Of a stretch of DNA of 64,000 nucleotides, positions 34,301 through 44,635 are shown piece after piece. Made by a program: the position numbers and the translations under genes. Under the pieces are notes generated by a model. It made no database searches. It had not been told where the DNA came from and was given only the letters and a program-made list of their open reading frames with translations. Every line of letters begins with the position of its first letter. The stretch's first letter is position 1. This DNA is from Pyropia yezoensis (taxonomy: Eukaryota > Rhodophyta > Bangiophyceae > Bangiales > Bangiaceae), in NCBI GenBank assembly GCA_009829735.1, contig CM020618.1, positions 30,046,894 through 30,110,893 of the forward strand, read 5' to 3'.

Positions 34301-34609
34301 TGCAGGCCACGCACACGTACGCAGGTGCGGAGCCAATGAAGACCTGCTCAACTGTGGTAGAGGACGCATACCTGAGGAGGAAAGAAGCACATCATGACAA
34401 AAAAAATACGATCATGACCGCAGGGAAAAACTCGTCGAGAAAAAGTGGGGATGTAAGTGGGTCTTGTTGCTCCTCGAGAGGTGCTCTCCACAGTGACGTA
34501 AATGAGAAGGCGTAGAGGCTCTGCTTTTCCGTTGCTTTTCTCGGCCAAAGATCACGTACCGTGGCGGTGGCGGGGAGTAGACTAGCTCCATGGATCCGAC
34601 AGTGGCCAT
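31348..34609 (-). CDS. Unclassified transposon-like protein, several exons, possibly degraded
   Basis: A first exon starts at the ATG at 34609 (MATVGSMELVYSPPPPR). A GTACGTGA donor at 34559 and a CTTTCCTCCTCAG acceptor ending at 34372 join it in phase to the next exon. That exon holds paired-Cys motifs (YVCVACTLPFLYPSRG, GTCSSCYAHVLPSGK, VCSACKSK), a basic region (RRRRAATAA) and, near 32670, CFGMDKGGRESTVKVWL. It then loses sense near 32630. A further exon from about 32050 reads TTSSIVLGVFPCKTDDYPAL, LILTGDYSWLTSWSGHSG and RMPCLWC, ending at a GTAAGC donor near 31347. Asp residues in DKGG and TGDYSW could be part of a DDE-like active site. The satellite begins just beyond. I recall similar DKGG...PCLWC proteins from repeats of other eukaryotes but cannot name the family. 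The splice between 32630 and 32060 is unresolved, so this may be a pseudogene. Confidence 0.4.
34372..34559 (-). other. Predicted intron
   Basis: The donor GTACGTGAT and the acceptor tract CTTCTTTCCTCCTCAG are both good matches. Removing 188 bases restores a continuous frame (PPPPR then YASSTTVEQ). Confidence 0.6.
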
Positions 34610-36837
34610 CCCACCCGGCTGCCGTTCCCGAAAGGTACAAAAACGGGGGTTTGGGCTTCGGGAACGGCGTGCACTCGTCCGGTAAGGGGTTGCTCCCAAG
34701 GATAGTAAGCGTGTACGGAGTGCGAGGAGTAAACAACAACGGCGTGCAAGACAGCAGGAGGTGCACGAGAGAGATCACGTAGTTTGGTAAGGCTCGCAAA
34801 CTTTGGAACGTGGCTCCTCAATGGGCTCCACGTGTCCGACCCAGATGTCCGCCCTTAACTGGAGGTGCCCATGAACCTGTGGGTGGCGGCCGATCTCGGC
34901 TGACGGTGACGAGGAGGAGGGGATACGTCCCCCTCCCCACCCTTCCCCCCTCCCCCCCCCCTTCAACCGGCCCTCCCTTTCGGGGGGGGGGGGGGCAACG
35001 GCCCATCAACCACCACCGCCCCGACGGCCCCAACCGTCCATGGCCCCCCCCGCCCCCCCTTTTTCCTTGCCCTTCAACCTCCTTCCCGGGGCTTCCTACC
35101 CGCCCTCCCCCCCGCCCCTTCCCCCACCCCCGCTACGCCCGGTTTTCCCGTTTGCTGGACCCCCACGATGCCGTGCGCCCCGGCCGCCGGGGCGTGCGCG
35201 GCGTCGTGGGTGCGGCCGCCGCGCCCCGGCCGGGCGGTCTGCCACGGCTGCACCGCGGCTCCCCGCCTGCAGCCGTGGCAGGGGGGGGGGGCCGGTAGGT
35301 CTATATCTCGCGGGGAGGGGGGGGGGGTTTCGGTGGCGCCGCCGGCGGGCCGATGTCGCCCCGTTGCGCACCGCCCCCCCCCCCCCCCCCCGCCCGGGTC
35401 AGGCCGCCGCCGCGGCTGTGGGCGCCCGCTCGGTGAGGCAGGCTGCTGAGGCGCGGGGTGCCACGCCTGCCACGCTCACCCTCATCGCCATCTCCCCCAC
35501 CCCCACCCCCTCTTGGCCGCCGCGCCACCCCGCTGCCGCTCCAGCCGCTGCGGCGTGTGCCGGAGGCGCTCGTAGGATACGGGTGGCGGCGCGCGTGGTC
35601 GCGCCCGCCACGCTTTGGCGGCGGCGGGCGGCTTCTGCGTCCTGAAACGCATTGGCAGGGGTGGGCGGGTCGTTCGGCCGGCGGGCAAGGCGGGGGCGGC
35701 GGCGGCAGCGGCCTGCCGACCGGCCAGCACCTGGCCCGCCCGGGTGCCCTCTACGCACCGTGCCGCAGTCAAGCGCTTGCGGGTGCGGTGGGACGGGGAG
35801 GTGGACAGCGGGGGGCGCCTAGCGAGAGCCCAGCCGCCCCCCTCATTCCCCCCATGCCCCTGCCCACTCCTTCGACTGGCAATGCCACCAGCTCGGTTAC
35901 CATCCGCTGGTCTCCCCACCCTTCAACGTCCTTGTAGCTGTCATGGGCATGGGGCGCCCCCCACCGGCCCACGCCCCGCCCTCGGCGTGGAACGGTGGGC
36001 CTGCGAACAGCGCTCACCCCTGTGCGCGCGCTTTCCTCCGCTTCTTCGCTTCCTCTTCGCATTCCTCCTGCCTCTCCCCCCCCCCCCCGCTCGGCCGCGC
36101 TCTGTCATGCCCCCTTCCCCCCCACCTCCCGGCCCTCGCGATTGACAGACACGAACGCTCGGTGCGGTGCGGGCCTCGCGGCAGATTGCACCGGAGAGCA
36201 GCCCAGGAAGAGGAGGGGGTGGGGCGAGAGGAGCGGGCCGAGGGCTGACGGCTCAAGGGTGATGGGTGAGGGTGGGGAAGCCGCGACGGGCGTAGGGGGA
36301 TGGGGGAGCACCCCGCGACTCGATGTTATGCGGCCGCCGGCCGGGAGCGAGCGCCCGGCGAGGCGGCGTCCATGCGCCGTTGGCCCCGTGGGAGGCCCCA
36401 GTGGCCTCTATGGGGAGAGGGGCGGGCGGATGGCGGCAGAGGTTGTGGCAGACGTTGGCGTGAGGGGCGGGGGGGTGAGCTCCCCGCTTTGATTCGCGTT
36501 GGAGGTGCGTGCTTGCGCCGTGCGGTAGGCGTGCCGGCGGGTGCGCCTGCAACGGGCGTGGGCTCGGGCGCGGGTGCGGCAACGGCGGTGCCGGCCGCGG
36601 TCGCTGGCGCAACCGCCATGGCACGCTACGCCGTTTAAGGAGGTTGTGCAGCGCCCGTGGAGAGCGTTGACCGACGGGACCAGTAGCAGTAGAGGCGCCA
36701 TCCCCGCTCGTTCTCTTAACCCGTTCCTTCCCCCCGCCGTCCTGTGCCCGTAGTTGCATCCCAGCGCTGGTGCCGCTCGCCCGGTGCCCCGAACGCTTCC
36801 CTTCCCCTGTTTTACTGTTCATCTCTCTGGGGGAACA
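34610..36837. other. Intergenic, very GC-rich with homopolymer C and G runs
   Basis: Long Pro/Arg/Gly frames on both strands are composition artefacts. Runs of 10 or more G or C occur near 34985, 35285, 35325 and 35380. The last 100 bases before 36838 are the probable leader of the secreted-protein gene; no TATA box was seen. Confidence 0.5.
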
Positions 36838-39405
36838 ATGGGGTGGCACACGCTGGCAGTGACCGCCGCGGCGGCGGCGGCTGCGGGTGCTGCGGCAGTC
36901 ACCACCTCCGCGACGGCGACGGCCCCGATGCAGGTGAAGGTCCACTCCCTCAACGCGGCGGCGGCGGCGGCGGCGTCATTGCCGTCGCTCTTGGCCGTGG
37001 CCCGCCAGACGCGCGTCGCTGCGGGCGAGCCGTGCGCGGATGACGACGACTGTGGTGGCTACGCCGTCACCCCCTACCTCTGGTGCCGCGCTGGCTTCGG
37101 CTCGGACGTCAAGACGTGCCGCCAGTTTGTGGAGATGGGTGCCAAGTGTGACACTACGGGTCTGGTGTGCCCACGCAACGAGTGGAATGCGGCCGTTGAC
37201 GCGCCCGAGACTGTCGAGTGCCGCTCGGGGACGTGCCGGCGCAAGTTGCGCGCAGAGGGCGAAGGCACCCCCTGCATACGGTCGATTGGGTGCAGGGGCG
37301 GCGCCTCCTGCCAGCTCGTGTCCTCTGTGAACTCGACTCGCTGCGTGACGACCTCCTTGGGGGTGGGAGAGTCATGTGACGGTCCATTTCGGCGGTGTTC
37401 CTCCTATCTCAAGTGCGCGACCCCCGCGGGCGCTTGCACCACTACCACCTGCCCGGGCGACGGGCCCGCCACTTGCCAGGCGGTGGAGGAGGGGGATGCC
37501 TGCGGGGAGGGCTCGACGGTCGAGTATTGCCCCTCTAACCTGAGCTGTCAAGACGGCACGTGCCAGCGATACTCAAACAATGACGTAGGCGGCCCGTGCG
37601 GGACGAATCTTGCCTGGTGCGACGACAACCTGTCGTGCGTGTCCCCCAACGGGACCCTGTGCAACTACAACCAGTGCCCCGGCGGCGTGACTGGCACCTG
37701 CCGGCTGCCGCAGGTGGGCGACGACTGCACCCGCGACAACAGGTGCTATGCCCGCAACTCTGGCCTGAAGTGCACGCCCGTCGAGGTGGTGACCAGAGGC
37801 GACTGGACGTTTGCGGGGTCGCAGTGCATTTTGCCCAAGGCGGCGGGCGCGGCGTGCACCCTGACGGGCGTCGACGGGGTGTGCGGGACCGACAACAACG
37901 GGGACTGGCAACTGTGCATTGGCGGGGCGTGCTCCGCGTCGCCCAACGGGGCGGTGGCGGGTGACCAGTGTAGCCGCCAGGCGTGTAGTGACGGGAGCGC
38001 GTGCGTGTACAACGTGGCGCTGACGGGCCTTCCCGTGGCGGTGTGTGCCAACGCGACCCGTGGGGCGGGTGACAGCTGCACGCCGCCCGGCACGCTCGGC
38101 ACCGAGTACTGCAAGCCCGACGAGCTGCTCACCTGCACCAACGGCACGTGCGTGGCGCCAGGGAGCCTTCCCGTCGAGGGCGAGACGTGCGACCGGACCA
38201 AGCGGGCACCCTGCGCCGCGACGCAGGAGGCCGACGGCTCCCGCCTCGTCTGCCGCAGGATTGACGCCGACGTGGGCAACCAGTGCCGCTTCCAGCGCTT
38301 CGAGGGCGGCCGCTGCAACGACGTCCAAGACTGCCTGGGCGGCTTTTCCTTCCAGTGCATCGGCGGTATTTGCACCGAGTTTGGCGACCCCCCGCCCCTG
38401 GCGTTTAACGAGTCGTGCCGGGGCTGGTGGGGTGGGCAGCAGCGCACCTGCGGCGACGGCTTGGCGTGTCGGGCGCCCGACTCGCAGCCCCGCTGGAACC
38501 CGGTTTGTGTGAACAACGTGACGGTTGGGGCGGCCTGCGACTTTGAGTACGACCAGTGCACCGACGGTCTGTGCCAGGATGGGGTTTGTGCGACCAAGGT
38601 GGCGCCCGGTGGGGAGTGCAAGACCGACTATGAGTGTAGCACGGACCATTACTGCTGGCGCGGGGAGGGCGCGACGTCCCAGACGTGCCGCAAGTGGGTG
38701 GGCTTTAACGAGCGCTGCGACAACACCGCGTCCAAGTGCTGGCGGCAGCTGACGTGCGACGGGGGGCAGTGCAAGAACCCAACGTCGGAAAACGTGGCCG
38801 GCGCCGTGTGTGAGACGGACGACGACTGCCCCGGGGAGCAGTTCTTTTGTCGCATCGAGAATGGCTTTTCGTCCCTCCGCGTGTGCAAGCGGCAGGTGGC
38901 ACCCGACGCCCAGTGCAGCGGCCGCTTTGACATTTGCCCCGCCAACTTTGAGTGCACCTACCGCGGCTTTAACGACGAGCGGTGCATCCAGTGGGTGCCG
39001 CGCAACGCGGCGTGTGGGGCCCCCGGCATCCGGTGCTGGACGGACCTCCGCTGCTCGGCAGAAGGGGTGTGTGTCAATGCGTTGCAGCGGCCGGGCAACC
39101 GGGGCGGCCAGTGCGACGACGACACCGAGTGTGGCGACGGCCTGACGTGCGTCGCGCAGGCCAACCAGGACATCAGCCGGTGCCAGCAGGTCGCGGCGCC
39201 GACCGAGGAGTGCAACTCGCGGGACGGCAACCTGGTGTGCCCGGCCGGCTTTGGTTGCACCTGGCGGCGGAACCAGCCGTCGGTGTGCCTCAAGTTTGTG
39301 GCGCCGGGGGGGGACTGCTCGGGGGGGGCAGGCGTGTCATGCTGGAACGGCTCCACCTGTGAGACTGCCGACGATGGGTCCCAGACGTGCTCCCCGGTTC
39401 TTTGA
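36838..39405 (+). CDS. Secreted Cys-rich repeat protein (855 residues)
   Basis: The ATG at 36838 (context AACAATGGG) was chosen because an Ala-rich signal peptide follows at once (MGWHTLAVTAAAAAAAGAAA). After it the whole protein is Cys-rich with no membrane anchor. Units of about 45-55 residues repeat the pattern G..C....C......C followed by RVCK, TCR or RC, then a V.....C segment. The clearest are CADDDDCGG, CKTDYECSTDHYC, CETDDDCPGEQFFC and CDDDTECGDGLTC, each followed by a CxxWVP- or QVAP-type spacer. The last three pairs form superrepeats of about 95 residues. Spacing is like dickkopf/colipase-type disulphide modules, but I cannot assign a Pfam family. Intron-free, ending TGA. A cell-wall or extracellular role is inferred from secretion and disulphide density. 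The many N-x-S/T sites fit a glycoprotein. Confidence 0.85.
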   Translation: MGWHTLAVTAAAAAAAGAAAVTTSATATAPMQVKVHSLNAAAAAAASLPSLLAVARQTRVAAGEPCADDDDCGGYAVTPYLWCRAGFGSDVKTCRQFVEMGAKCDTTGLVCPRNEWNAAVDAPETVECRSGTCRRKLRAEGEGTPCIRSIGCRGGASCQLVSSVNSTRCVTTSLGVGESCDGPFRRCSSYLKCATPAGACTTTTCPGDGPATCQAVEEGDACGEGSTVEYCPSNLSCQDGTCQRYSNNDVGGPCGTNLAWCDDNLSCVSPNGTLCNYNQCPGGVTGTCRLPQVGDDCTRDNRCYARNSGLKCTPVEVVTRGDWTFAGSQCILPKAAGAACTLTGVDGVCGTDNNGDWQLCIGGACSASPNGAVAGDQCSRQACSDGSACVYNVALTGLPVAVCANATRGAGDSCTPPGTLGTEYCKPDELLTCTNGTCVAPGSLPVEGETCDRTKRAPCAATQEADGSRLVCRRIDADVGNQCRFQRFEGGRCNDVQDCLGGFSFQCIGGICTEFGDPPPLAFNESCRGWWGGQQRTCGDGLACRAPDSQPRWNPVCVNNVTVGAACDFEYDQCTDGLCQDGVCATKVAPGGECKTDYECSTDHYCWRGEGATSQTCRKWVGFNERCDNTASKCWRQLTCDGGQCKNPTSENVAGAVCETDDDCPGEQFFCRIENGFSSLRVCKRQVAPDAQCSGRFDICPANFECTYRGFNDERCIQWVPRNAACGAPGIRCWTDLRCSAEGVCVNALQRPGNRGGQCDDDTECGDGLTCVAQANQDISRCQQVAAPTEECNSRDGNLVCPAGFGCTWRRNQPSVCLKFVAPGGDCSGGAGVSCWNGSTCETADDGSQTCSPVL

Positions 39406-40666
39406 GGTCAGCGCGCAGAGAGCGGTTGTGAAGTAGTGCAGACAATCAATACGCAAGCGTCTTTGTGCGGCGCCTTCCACCTTTCGGCAAGGAAACAGAG
39501 TCCGGTACATTTCCTTGTTAGAACGTCCGCTGCTACTGGCACGCCTAGGCGCTTCGCCCCCCCCCAAATTGCGTGGCATTGCAAACATCAGGTGCGGGTG
39601 ATGAGGGCACGCGACAGTCCACGCTGCCTTTGCAACCAGAGGGCACAGGAGGACGGATCCACAGAGCGTGAAAGCGCGGCGCGGCGATCACAGCCCACCC
39701 CCGCCGGTCGGAGAGGTACGTACATACAGTACATAGTTGGCGGCCGCGCGTGTCAACGGGCGCGCCGCGGCACGCCACGGCCGTGGCCACAGCTGGCGGC
39801 GGCCACAGCGGACCCTAGGCGGCGGCCGTGGAGACGCCCGCCGCGCCAGGGGGGGGAGCTGGGGGTGGCAGGGAGGGGGTCGGGCGCGGCTGCCTACCCC
39901 CCGCCGGCGTCCCCCCGCCACGACTGCCCCACCGCCCGCTGCCACCCCCCCCCCCCTGGCCGCCGGCCGCACAGAAGCCGCTCCCACACCCAGCAACCGC
40001 CCCCATACCCAGCAGCTGCCCCCACACCCAGCCGCCGCCCCCGACACCGCGAGCCGCCGCGCCGCCACCCGGCCGCCGCCGCGCCTGCCGGCCACCTGCC
40101 GCCGCTGGTGCGCGCGGCGGGGGGGGCGCCCGCCCGCCCGTCCGCCCGCCTATTGCCCCGCAGTTGGCTCGGCGAAGCGCGGCTCTGTCTCTCGTTTTTT
40201 TGCTCCTCGCGCCGCCGTTTGTTGACGGTGCGCACCCGTACGGGCCCGCTGGCGTGTCCCACACCGGCCGGGACCCCCCACAGGAAGAGGAGAAGGGGGG
40301 AAGGACAAGGGGGGGGCGGCGGTTCCCTTCTTGCTGTCCCCCGCCGACCCAGCGACGGCCGCACCCTCCGCCGCCGCCGCGACGTGCGCCCGCCGCGGTG
40401 GAGTGAGCGAGCCCCCCCTCCCACAGGCACCGGCGATCCCCTGGCGGCAGTTGCAGGCAGCAGGAGGGCGTCGTTCGAACGAGGGTGCGGACGCCACTAC
40501 CGCTCCTCCCCGGCCCAATCATCGCCCCACCACCCCCCCCTTCTCATGCCTCCCCTCTGGCCCAGCAGGTTCTACCCGGCCAGTCTACATAGCGTGCTGC
40601 CCGCCCGTCCCAGCCCCCCTCCGCCCCCCCGGCACCCCCCCCCCCAAGCCGGTTGGGAGGGGCCAG
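39406..40666. other. Intergenic between convergent genes
   Basis: This is the 3' flank of the secreted protein and of the ADAT3 gene. A 439-codon frame (39436-40755) is Pro/Arg/His-rich and has no domain; I reject it. GC-rich with C runs. Confidence 0.5.
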
Positions 40667-42754
40667 TCACCCCCCACCCTCCCCACTGCCGTCCTCAACC
40701 CCAGGGGGCCGTTCCGCAAACAGGCCCAGCCGCCAAGCCTCAAACCGGTGGTTGAGGCGGGCCTCGTCAAACAGGCCCAGCGCCTCGAGGCCCGCGTCAG
40801 CGCCCCCCCCCGGCGCCGCGTACACCACCCGCCGGATGCGGCTGTGCACACACGCCATGGCGCACAGCGCGCACGGCTCGCGGGTGGTGTACACGTCCAG
40901 GCCGGTGAGCATGTAGCGCGGCTGGGTGGTCGGGGGGGGGAGGGGCGGGGGGGGGGCGCCGCCGGCGCCGGCAGCAGGTGGGGGGAAGGGAGGAGGGGTG
41001 CCCCCAGACGGCGCACGGGGGCGCCGCCGGCTGGCGGGGGGGGCGTCGCTCCTCGCTGCGGATGCCGCGTCCATGGCCACGGCGCCGCCGTCCGCGGCAG
41101 CGGCAATGGCAACGCCGCCGCCGGGGGGGGGCGAGTCCGCCGCCGCTGCCGGCGGGCTGGCGCCGCCGCCATTGGCAGGCGGCCGCCCCCGCGGAGGCTC
41201 GCCGTCCCCTCCCCCACGCTCGCGGCCGCGGCGGCCGAGCAGCGCCGCACATGCCGCGTCAATCGCCACCATCACCGCGTGGTCCAGCCGGTGCGGCGGC
41301 GGCGGTGCAGCCACCGCCGCAGCCGCCCCCCCCCCCGCCCCCGCGGGCGCCCTGTCGGGCGACCACCCCCCCCACGGGGGGTAGACCTCCCCCCCACCCG
41401 CCCCCCCCCCGCTGTCGTCGCCCCCTACCGGCGCCGCCACGCGCCCCGACGCGTCCACGCCCAGCGCCACGACGCCGCCGCCTTCGGGGTCCACCACCAC
41501 CGCCGCCACCCGCAGGGGCGGCGGCCTCCCGTTCGTGGCCGCCGGGGGGAATGATGCCCCCGCCCCCACCACCGCCCCGCCGCCGCCGTTGGGCGGCCAC
41601 CCCCCCACCGCGGCTGTCGCCGACGGGGCGCCAACGCCGACGCCGCTGCCAGCAGCGGCACTGCCAGCAGCGGCAGCGGCCGCCAGCGCCATCCACCCGC
41701 CCATGGCGCGGCGCTCTGCCGGCGGCGGCGCGGCGACGACCGCCCGCGCCTCGGCGAGGCGGTCCCGCCGGACAACGGCGGGCCACCAGCGGCGCCACGC
41801 CGCCGCGGCGGCGGCCGTGGGGGGGGGCGTCGCGGGCACCGCCACCGGCCGGGGGGCCAGGCCGGGGAAGGCCGCCGCCAGGGGGGCCAGCTCCCCGCGC
41901 CCCACAGCGGCGGCGTAGGCGTCGGCGGTCGCCAGCAGCACGTCCCGGTGAGTAGCGGGGTCGGGGGGGGGCGTGTCGGCGGGGGGGGGCGCCGCTGCCA
42001 CCGCCGCCTCCGCCCCCGCGGCATAGGCCATGCCGCCGTCGCCGTTTGGCATGCCAACCGCCGCCTTGCCCGGCGCGGCTGCTAGCGACGGCGGCGACGA
42101 CGGCGGCGGCGACGGCGGCGGCGGGGGCGGCGGCGGCGGCGGCCACGGCAGGCGGGCGTCCCCCCCCCCTGTCGTCCCCCCTCCCACGTCGGCGGCGCCA
42201 TCCCCTCCGTCGCCCACATGGCGCACCCGCTTGGCGTGGCCGAGGCTGGGCTCTGCGGGGAGCACCCCTCCGAGGAGGTCCAGCAGCTCTGCGACGCGCG
42301 ACCGGGGCACCACCGCGGCAACAGCGGGCACGAGGGCGGGGGGCTCGGCGGCGGCCGCCGCCGCGACGGCCGCCGCCGCCGCCGCCCCCGCCGCGCCCGT
42401 GCGGACCACCACCACCCCGCGGTCGCCGCTGGCGGTGGCCTCCCTCCGATGGCGGACAAGGCGGGAGAGGGAGGCACCAACGGCGGCGGCCAGCGGGTCA
42501 TTGTCGTCGTCGTCGTCGTTATCGTCGTCGTCCCCCGCGTCGTCGTCGTTGCTATCGTCAAGCCCATTGCTGTCCCCGGCTTCGCCTTGGCCAGGTGCAC
42601 CAATGGCCGCAGCGGCGGCAGCAGCGGCAGAAGCGCCAGCAGTGGAAGGGCGGGGGGGTTGTTGGTAGGGCGCCAGCAGCGAGGCGGCAGCGGCGGCCAG
42701 GGAGGGGGGGATGGGCAACGGCAGGGGCGGGGGGGTGGGGCGACGCTCCCCCAT
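40667..42754 (-). CDS. TAD3: tRNA-specific adenosine deaminase subunit 3 (Tad3/ADAT3), non-catalytic partner
   Basis: Near the C-terminus TREPCALCAMACVHSRIRRV carries the zinc-binding PCxxC of the cytidine deaminase fold, followed by LNHRFEAWR, which is typical of ADAT3. The other zinc ligand is in DHAVMVAID near residue 490: the motif is HAV, not HAE, so the proton-shuttling Glu is absent, as in known ADAT3 subunits. With ADAT2 this protein would form the enzyme that converts wobble A34 to inosine in tRNA. An N-terminal block (RVAELLDLLGGVLP, LGHAKRVRHV) fits the RNA-binding N-terminal domain. At 695 residues it is about twice the usual size because of Ala/Pro/Gly-rich and Asp-rich insertions, including about 120 residues between the two zinc motifs. 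The first ATG in frame is at 42754; the frame is open upstream without ATG. Confidence 0.85.
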   Translation of the reverse strand: MGERRPTPPPLPLPIPPSLAAAAASLLAPYQQPPRPSTAGASAAAAAAAAIGAPGQGEAGDSNGLDDSNDDDAGDDDDNDDDDDNDPLAAAVGASLSRLVRHRREATASGDRGVVVVRTGAAGAAAAAAVAAAAAAEPPALVPAVAAVVPRSRVAELLDLLGGVLPAEPSLGHAKRVRHVGDGGDGAADVGGGTTGGGDARLPWPPPPPPPPPPSPPPSSPPSLAAAPGKAAVGMPNGDGGMAYAAGAEAAVAAAPPPADTPPPDPATHRDVLLATADAYAAAVGRGELAPLAAAFPGLAPRPVAVPATPPPTAAAAAAWRRWWPAVVRRDRLAEARAVVAAPPPAERRAMGGWMALAAAAAAGSAAAGSGVGVGAPSATAAVGGWPPNGGGGAVVGAGASFPPAATNGRPPPLRVAAVVVDPEGGGVVALGVDASGRVAAPVGGDDSGGGAGGGEVYPPWGGWSPDRAPAGAGGGAAAAVAAPPPPHRLDHAVMVAIDAACAALLGRRGRERGGGDGEPPRGRPPANGGGASPPAAAADSPPPGGGVAIAAAADGGAVAMDAASAARSDAPPASRRRPRAPSGGTPPPFPPPAAGAGGAPPPPLPPPTTQPRYMLTGLDVYTTREPCALCAMACVHSRIRRVVYAAPGGGADAGLEALGLFDEARLNHRFEAWRLGLFAERPPGVEDGSGEGGG

Positions 42755-44146
42755 CCTGTCGCACCGGCGGTCAGACCAGGAGGCAGAGTAGCACCGGCCG
42801 TGGTGGTAGTGGCAGTGGGGAGGGCAGCGGTGGCGGTGGGGGGTGGTAGCGGTGGGGGTCACGGCGGTGGCGACAGCGGCGGTGGTGGTGGCGGCATCCC
42901 GCTCAGAATTGAAGACCTCCCCGCGCGTGAAGGACCTTGCATAGTTTCCGAGGCTACTTGGTGTGTTTCAATGGGACAAGCCTACTTCTATCGCGAACCT
43001 AGCGCCATTTCTGTCGACATAATTTCACTCAGGCATATATCGTATGCCCGTTTGGGATTTCGCATGGGACATAGGCCCTCCGACTTCTGTTGCCCACCGA
43101 CGTCACCATCGTCAAAGGTCGGGGCCGCTGCGGGCAACCGCGGCGAGGGCGGCGACGGCATCGCGGGGATGACCAAGACGGTAGCGGCAGCGTCGGCGAC
43201 GGAATGGTGGGGATGTGCCTGGGGGAGGCGGGCGGTCGCCGCCCCACCCCGCGGGGTGAGCGCCGCTGCGGGCTGCAGCGGGAGTGGGGCGCCCCCACCC
43301 GTCTGGGCGGGGGTGGCGGGCGGTGGGCCTACTTTCGTCAGCGGCGGCCAGCCGTTTCGCCCTTCCTTGCGTCTGTTACAACCCACGAGCAACCTCGGTT
43401 TGTCTCGGTTGGGGGCCCCCGCCGCCACACCCTCTTCACCATGGGAGAACCGCGCTCGCCCACCCGGCGCGCCCCCACATCACACGGCGCACTGCCCCTC
43501 CCCCCTCCTGCCATTGCAACGCCGCCCGTAGGTAGAAGCTGAGGGCCGATAGCCGCCCTCACCCGCACTCCCCCGCCCTCGTCTTCCCCCAACAAGCTCA
43601 AACCCCTCCTCAAAAAGAAAAACACAGCGGGCAGCAGCCGCTGCCCCACCGTTGCCGTGCCCACCCCCCGCGGCAGCGTCGACCACCCCTCTGCTGAGCC
43701 GCGGTGGCCGCGCGTGGCCATCCGGTGGCGCTCGTGGCGCCCACATCCAGTCAGGCACGCCACGGCCCTTCCCGTGCCGCGGAGCAAACGCGGGGGGGGG
43801 CGGGCGGCTCCCGCCGGGCCACCACCATCCGCCGGGCCACCACCATCCGCCCGGCCCACGGTGCCGTCGCTGCGTGCCGCCCGCCCACCGCAGCCGCTGC
43901 CGCCCGGCCGTCGCCCACACGACGCGTCCGCACACGCCAGCCGTGGCCGCGGCCGCCGTCGCCCGCACGAGAGGTTGCGGGACGGAACGACACGCTTAGC
44001 CGTGTCGGCCGCGGGCAGTGGGCACGTCCATGCCACCAAGCAGCCCCCCCCTTCCGCCCACCCCCCAGCCACCCTCTCCCCGTTTCGTCCCACCCCCCCT
44101 ACTGCACCAAAGCCCGGCCCTGCTCTTGTCCGCACGCCCCCCCACC
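42755..44146. other. Intergenic
   Basis: 42900-43090 has clearly lower GC than its surroundings and no long frame. The remainder is Pro/Arg/Gly-biased sequence without a supported gene. Confidence 0.45.
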
Positions 44147-44635
44147 TCAACCCCCCCCGCCCCCAAAGCCACCCCCTGCCGCCGTCTCTGACAGCCGCCG
44201 ACGGCGGCTCGGCGAGCCGTCACGTCCGCCTCCGCCCGCTCCCCCTACGGCCACTCCCCCTGCCCCCCCCGTTCCGCCTCCCCCGCCGCCGCCGCCACCA
44301 CCAGCGCTACCGCCTCCGCCGCTGCTGCCGCTGCCGCCGCCGCCACCATTGCAGGCCCGACGACGGCGGGACAGGGAGGAGCCCATCACCCCCGCCACGT
44401 CTGCACCATACACCCACCACGCAAGGGCGAGGAGGCCCAGCGACGCGACCAGGGCGGCTAGCGACAGGGCCACGGCGACCACCTCGGGCGGGGGGGGGGG
44501 GTGACCGGCAGAAGCCGTGGCAGAGGCCGTGGCAGTGGCGGTGGGGGGCGGGGGGGCAGGCCCTTCCACGGGGGCCATGCCCAGAGCGGCGAGGAGCTCG
44601 TCATCGTTGCTGATGAGCACGGGCGAGGGCCCCAT
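44147..44635 (-). CDS. Putative small single-pass membrane protein
   Basis: The ATG at 44635 begins MGPSPVLISNDDELLAALG, an acidic, apparently ordered start, followed by a Pro/Thr/Ala-rich stretch. Next is one hydrophobic segment near residues 52-76 (VVAVALSLAALVASLGLLAL, then AWWVY), a basic stop-transfer cluster (SLSRRRRACN), and a Gly-rich tail with a second basic cluster (SPSRRRR) ending at TGA 44147. The basic side suggests the Gly-rich tail faces the cytosol. No family recognised. Composition bias makes chance frames common here, so this is tentative; the transmembrane segment followed by RRRR is the main support. The frame is open upstream to 44815 with another hydrophobic, Pro-rich stretch, so an earlier start is possible. 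Confidence 0.4.
   Translation of the reverse strand: MGPSPVLISNDDELLAALGMAPVEGPAPPPPTATATASATASAGHPPPPPEVVAVALSLAALVASLGLLALAWWVYGADVAGVMGSSLSRRRRACNGGGGGSGSSGGGGSAGGGGGGGGGGTGGAGGVAVGGAGGGGRDGSPSRRRRLSETAAGGGFGGGGG

Noticed and set aside
39436-40755. 439-codon plus-strand frame
   Set aside because: Pro/Arg/His/Ala-rich without any domain, overlapping the end of ADAT3; typical of GC-rich sequence with few stops.
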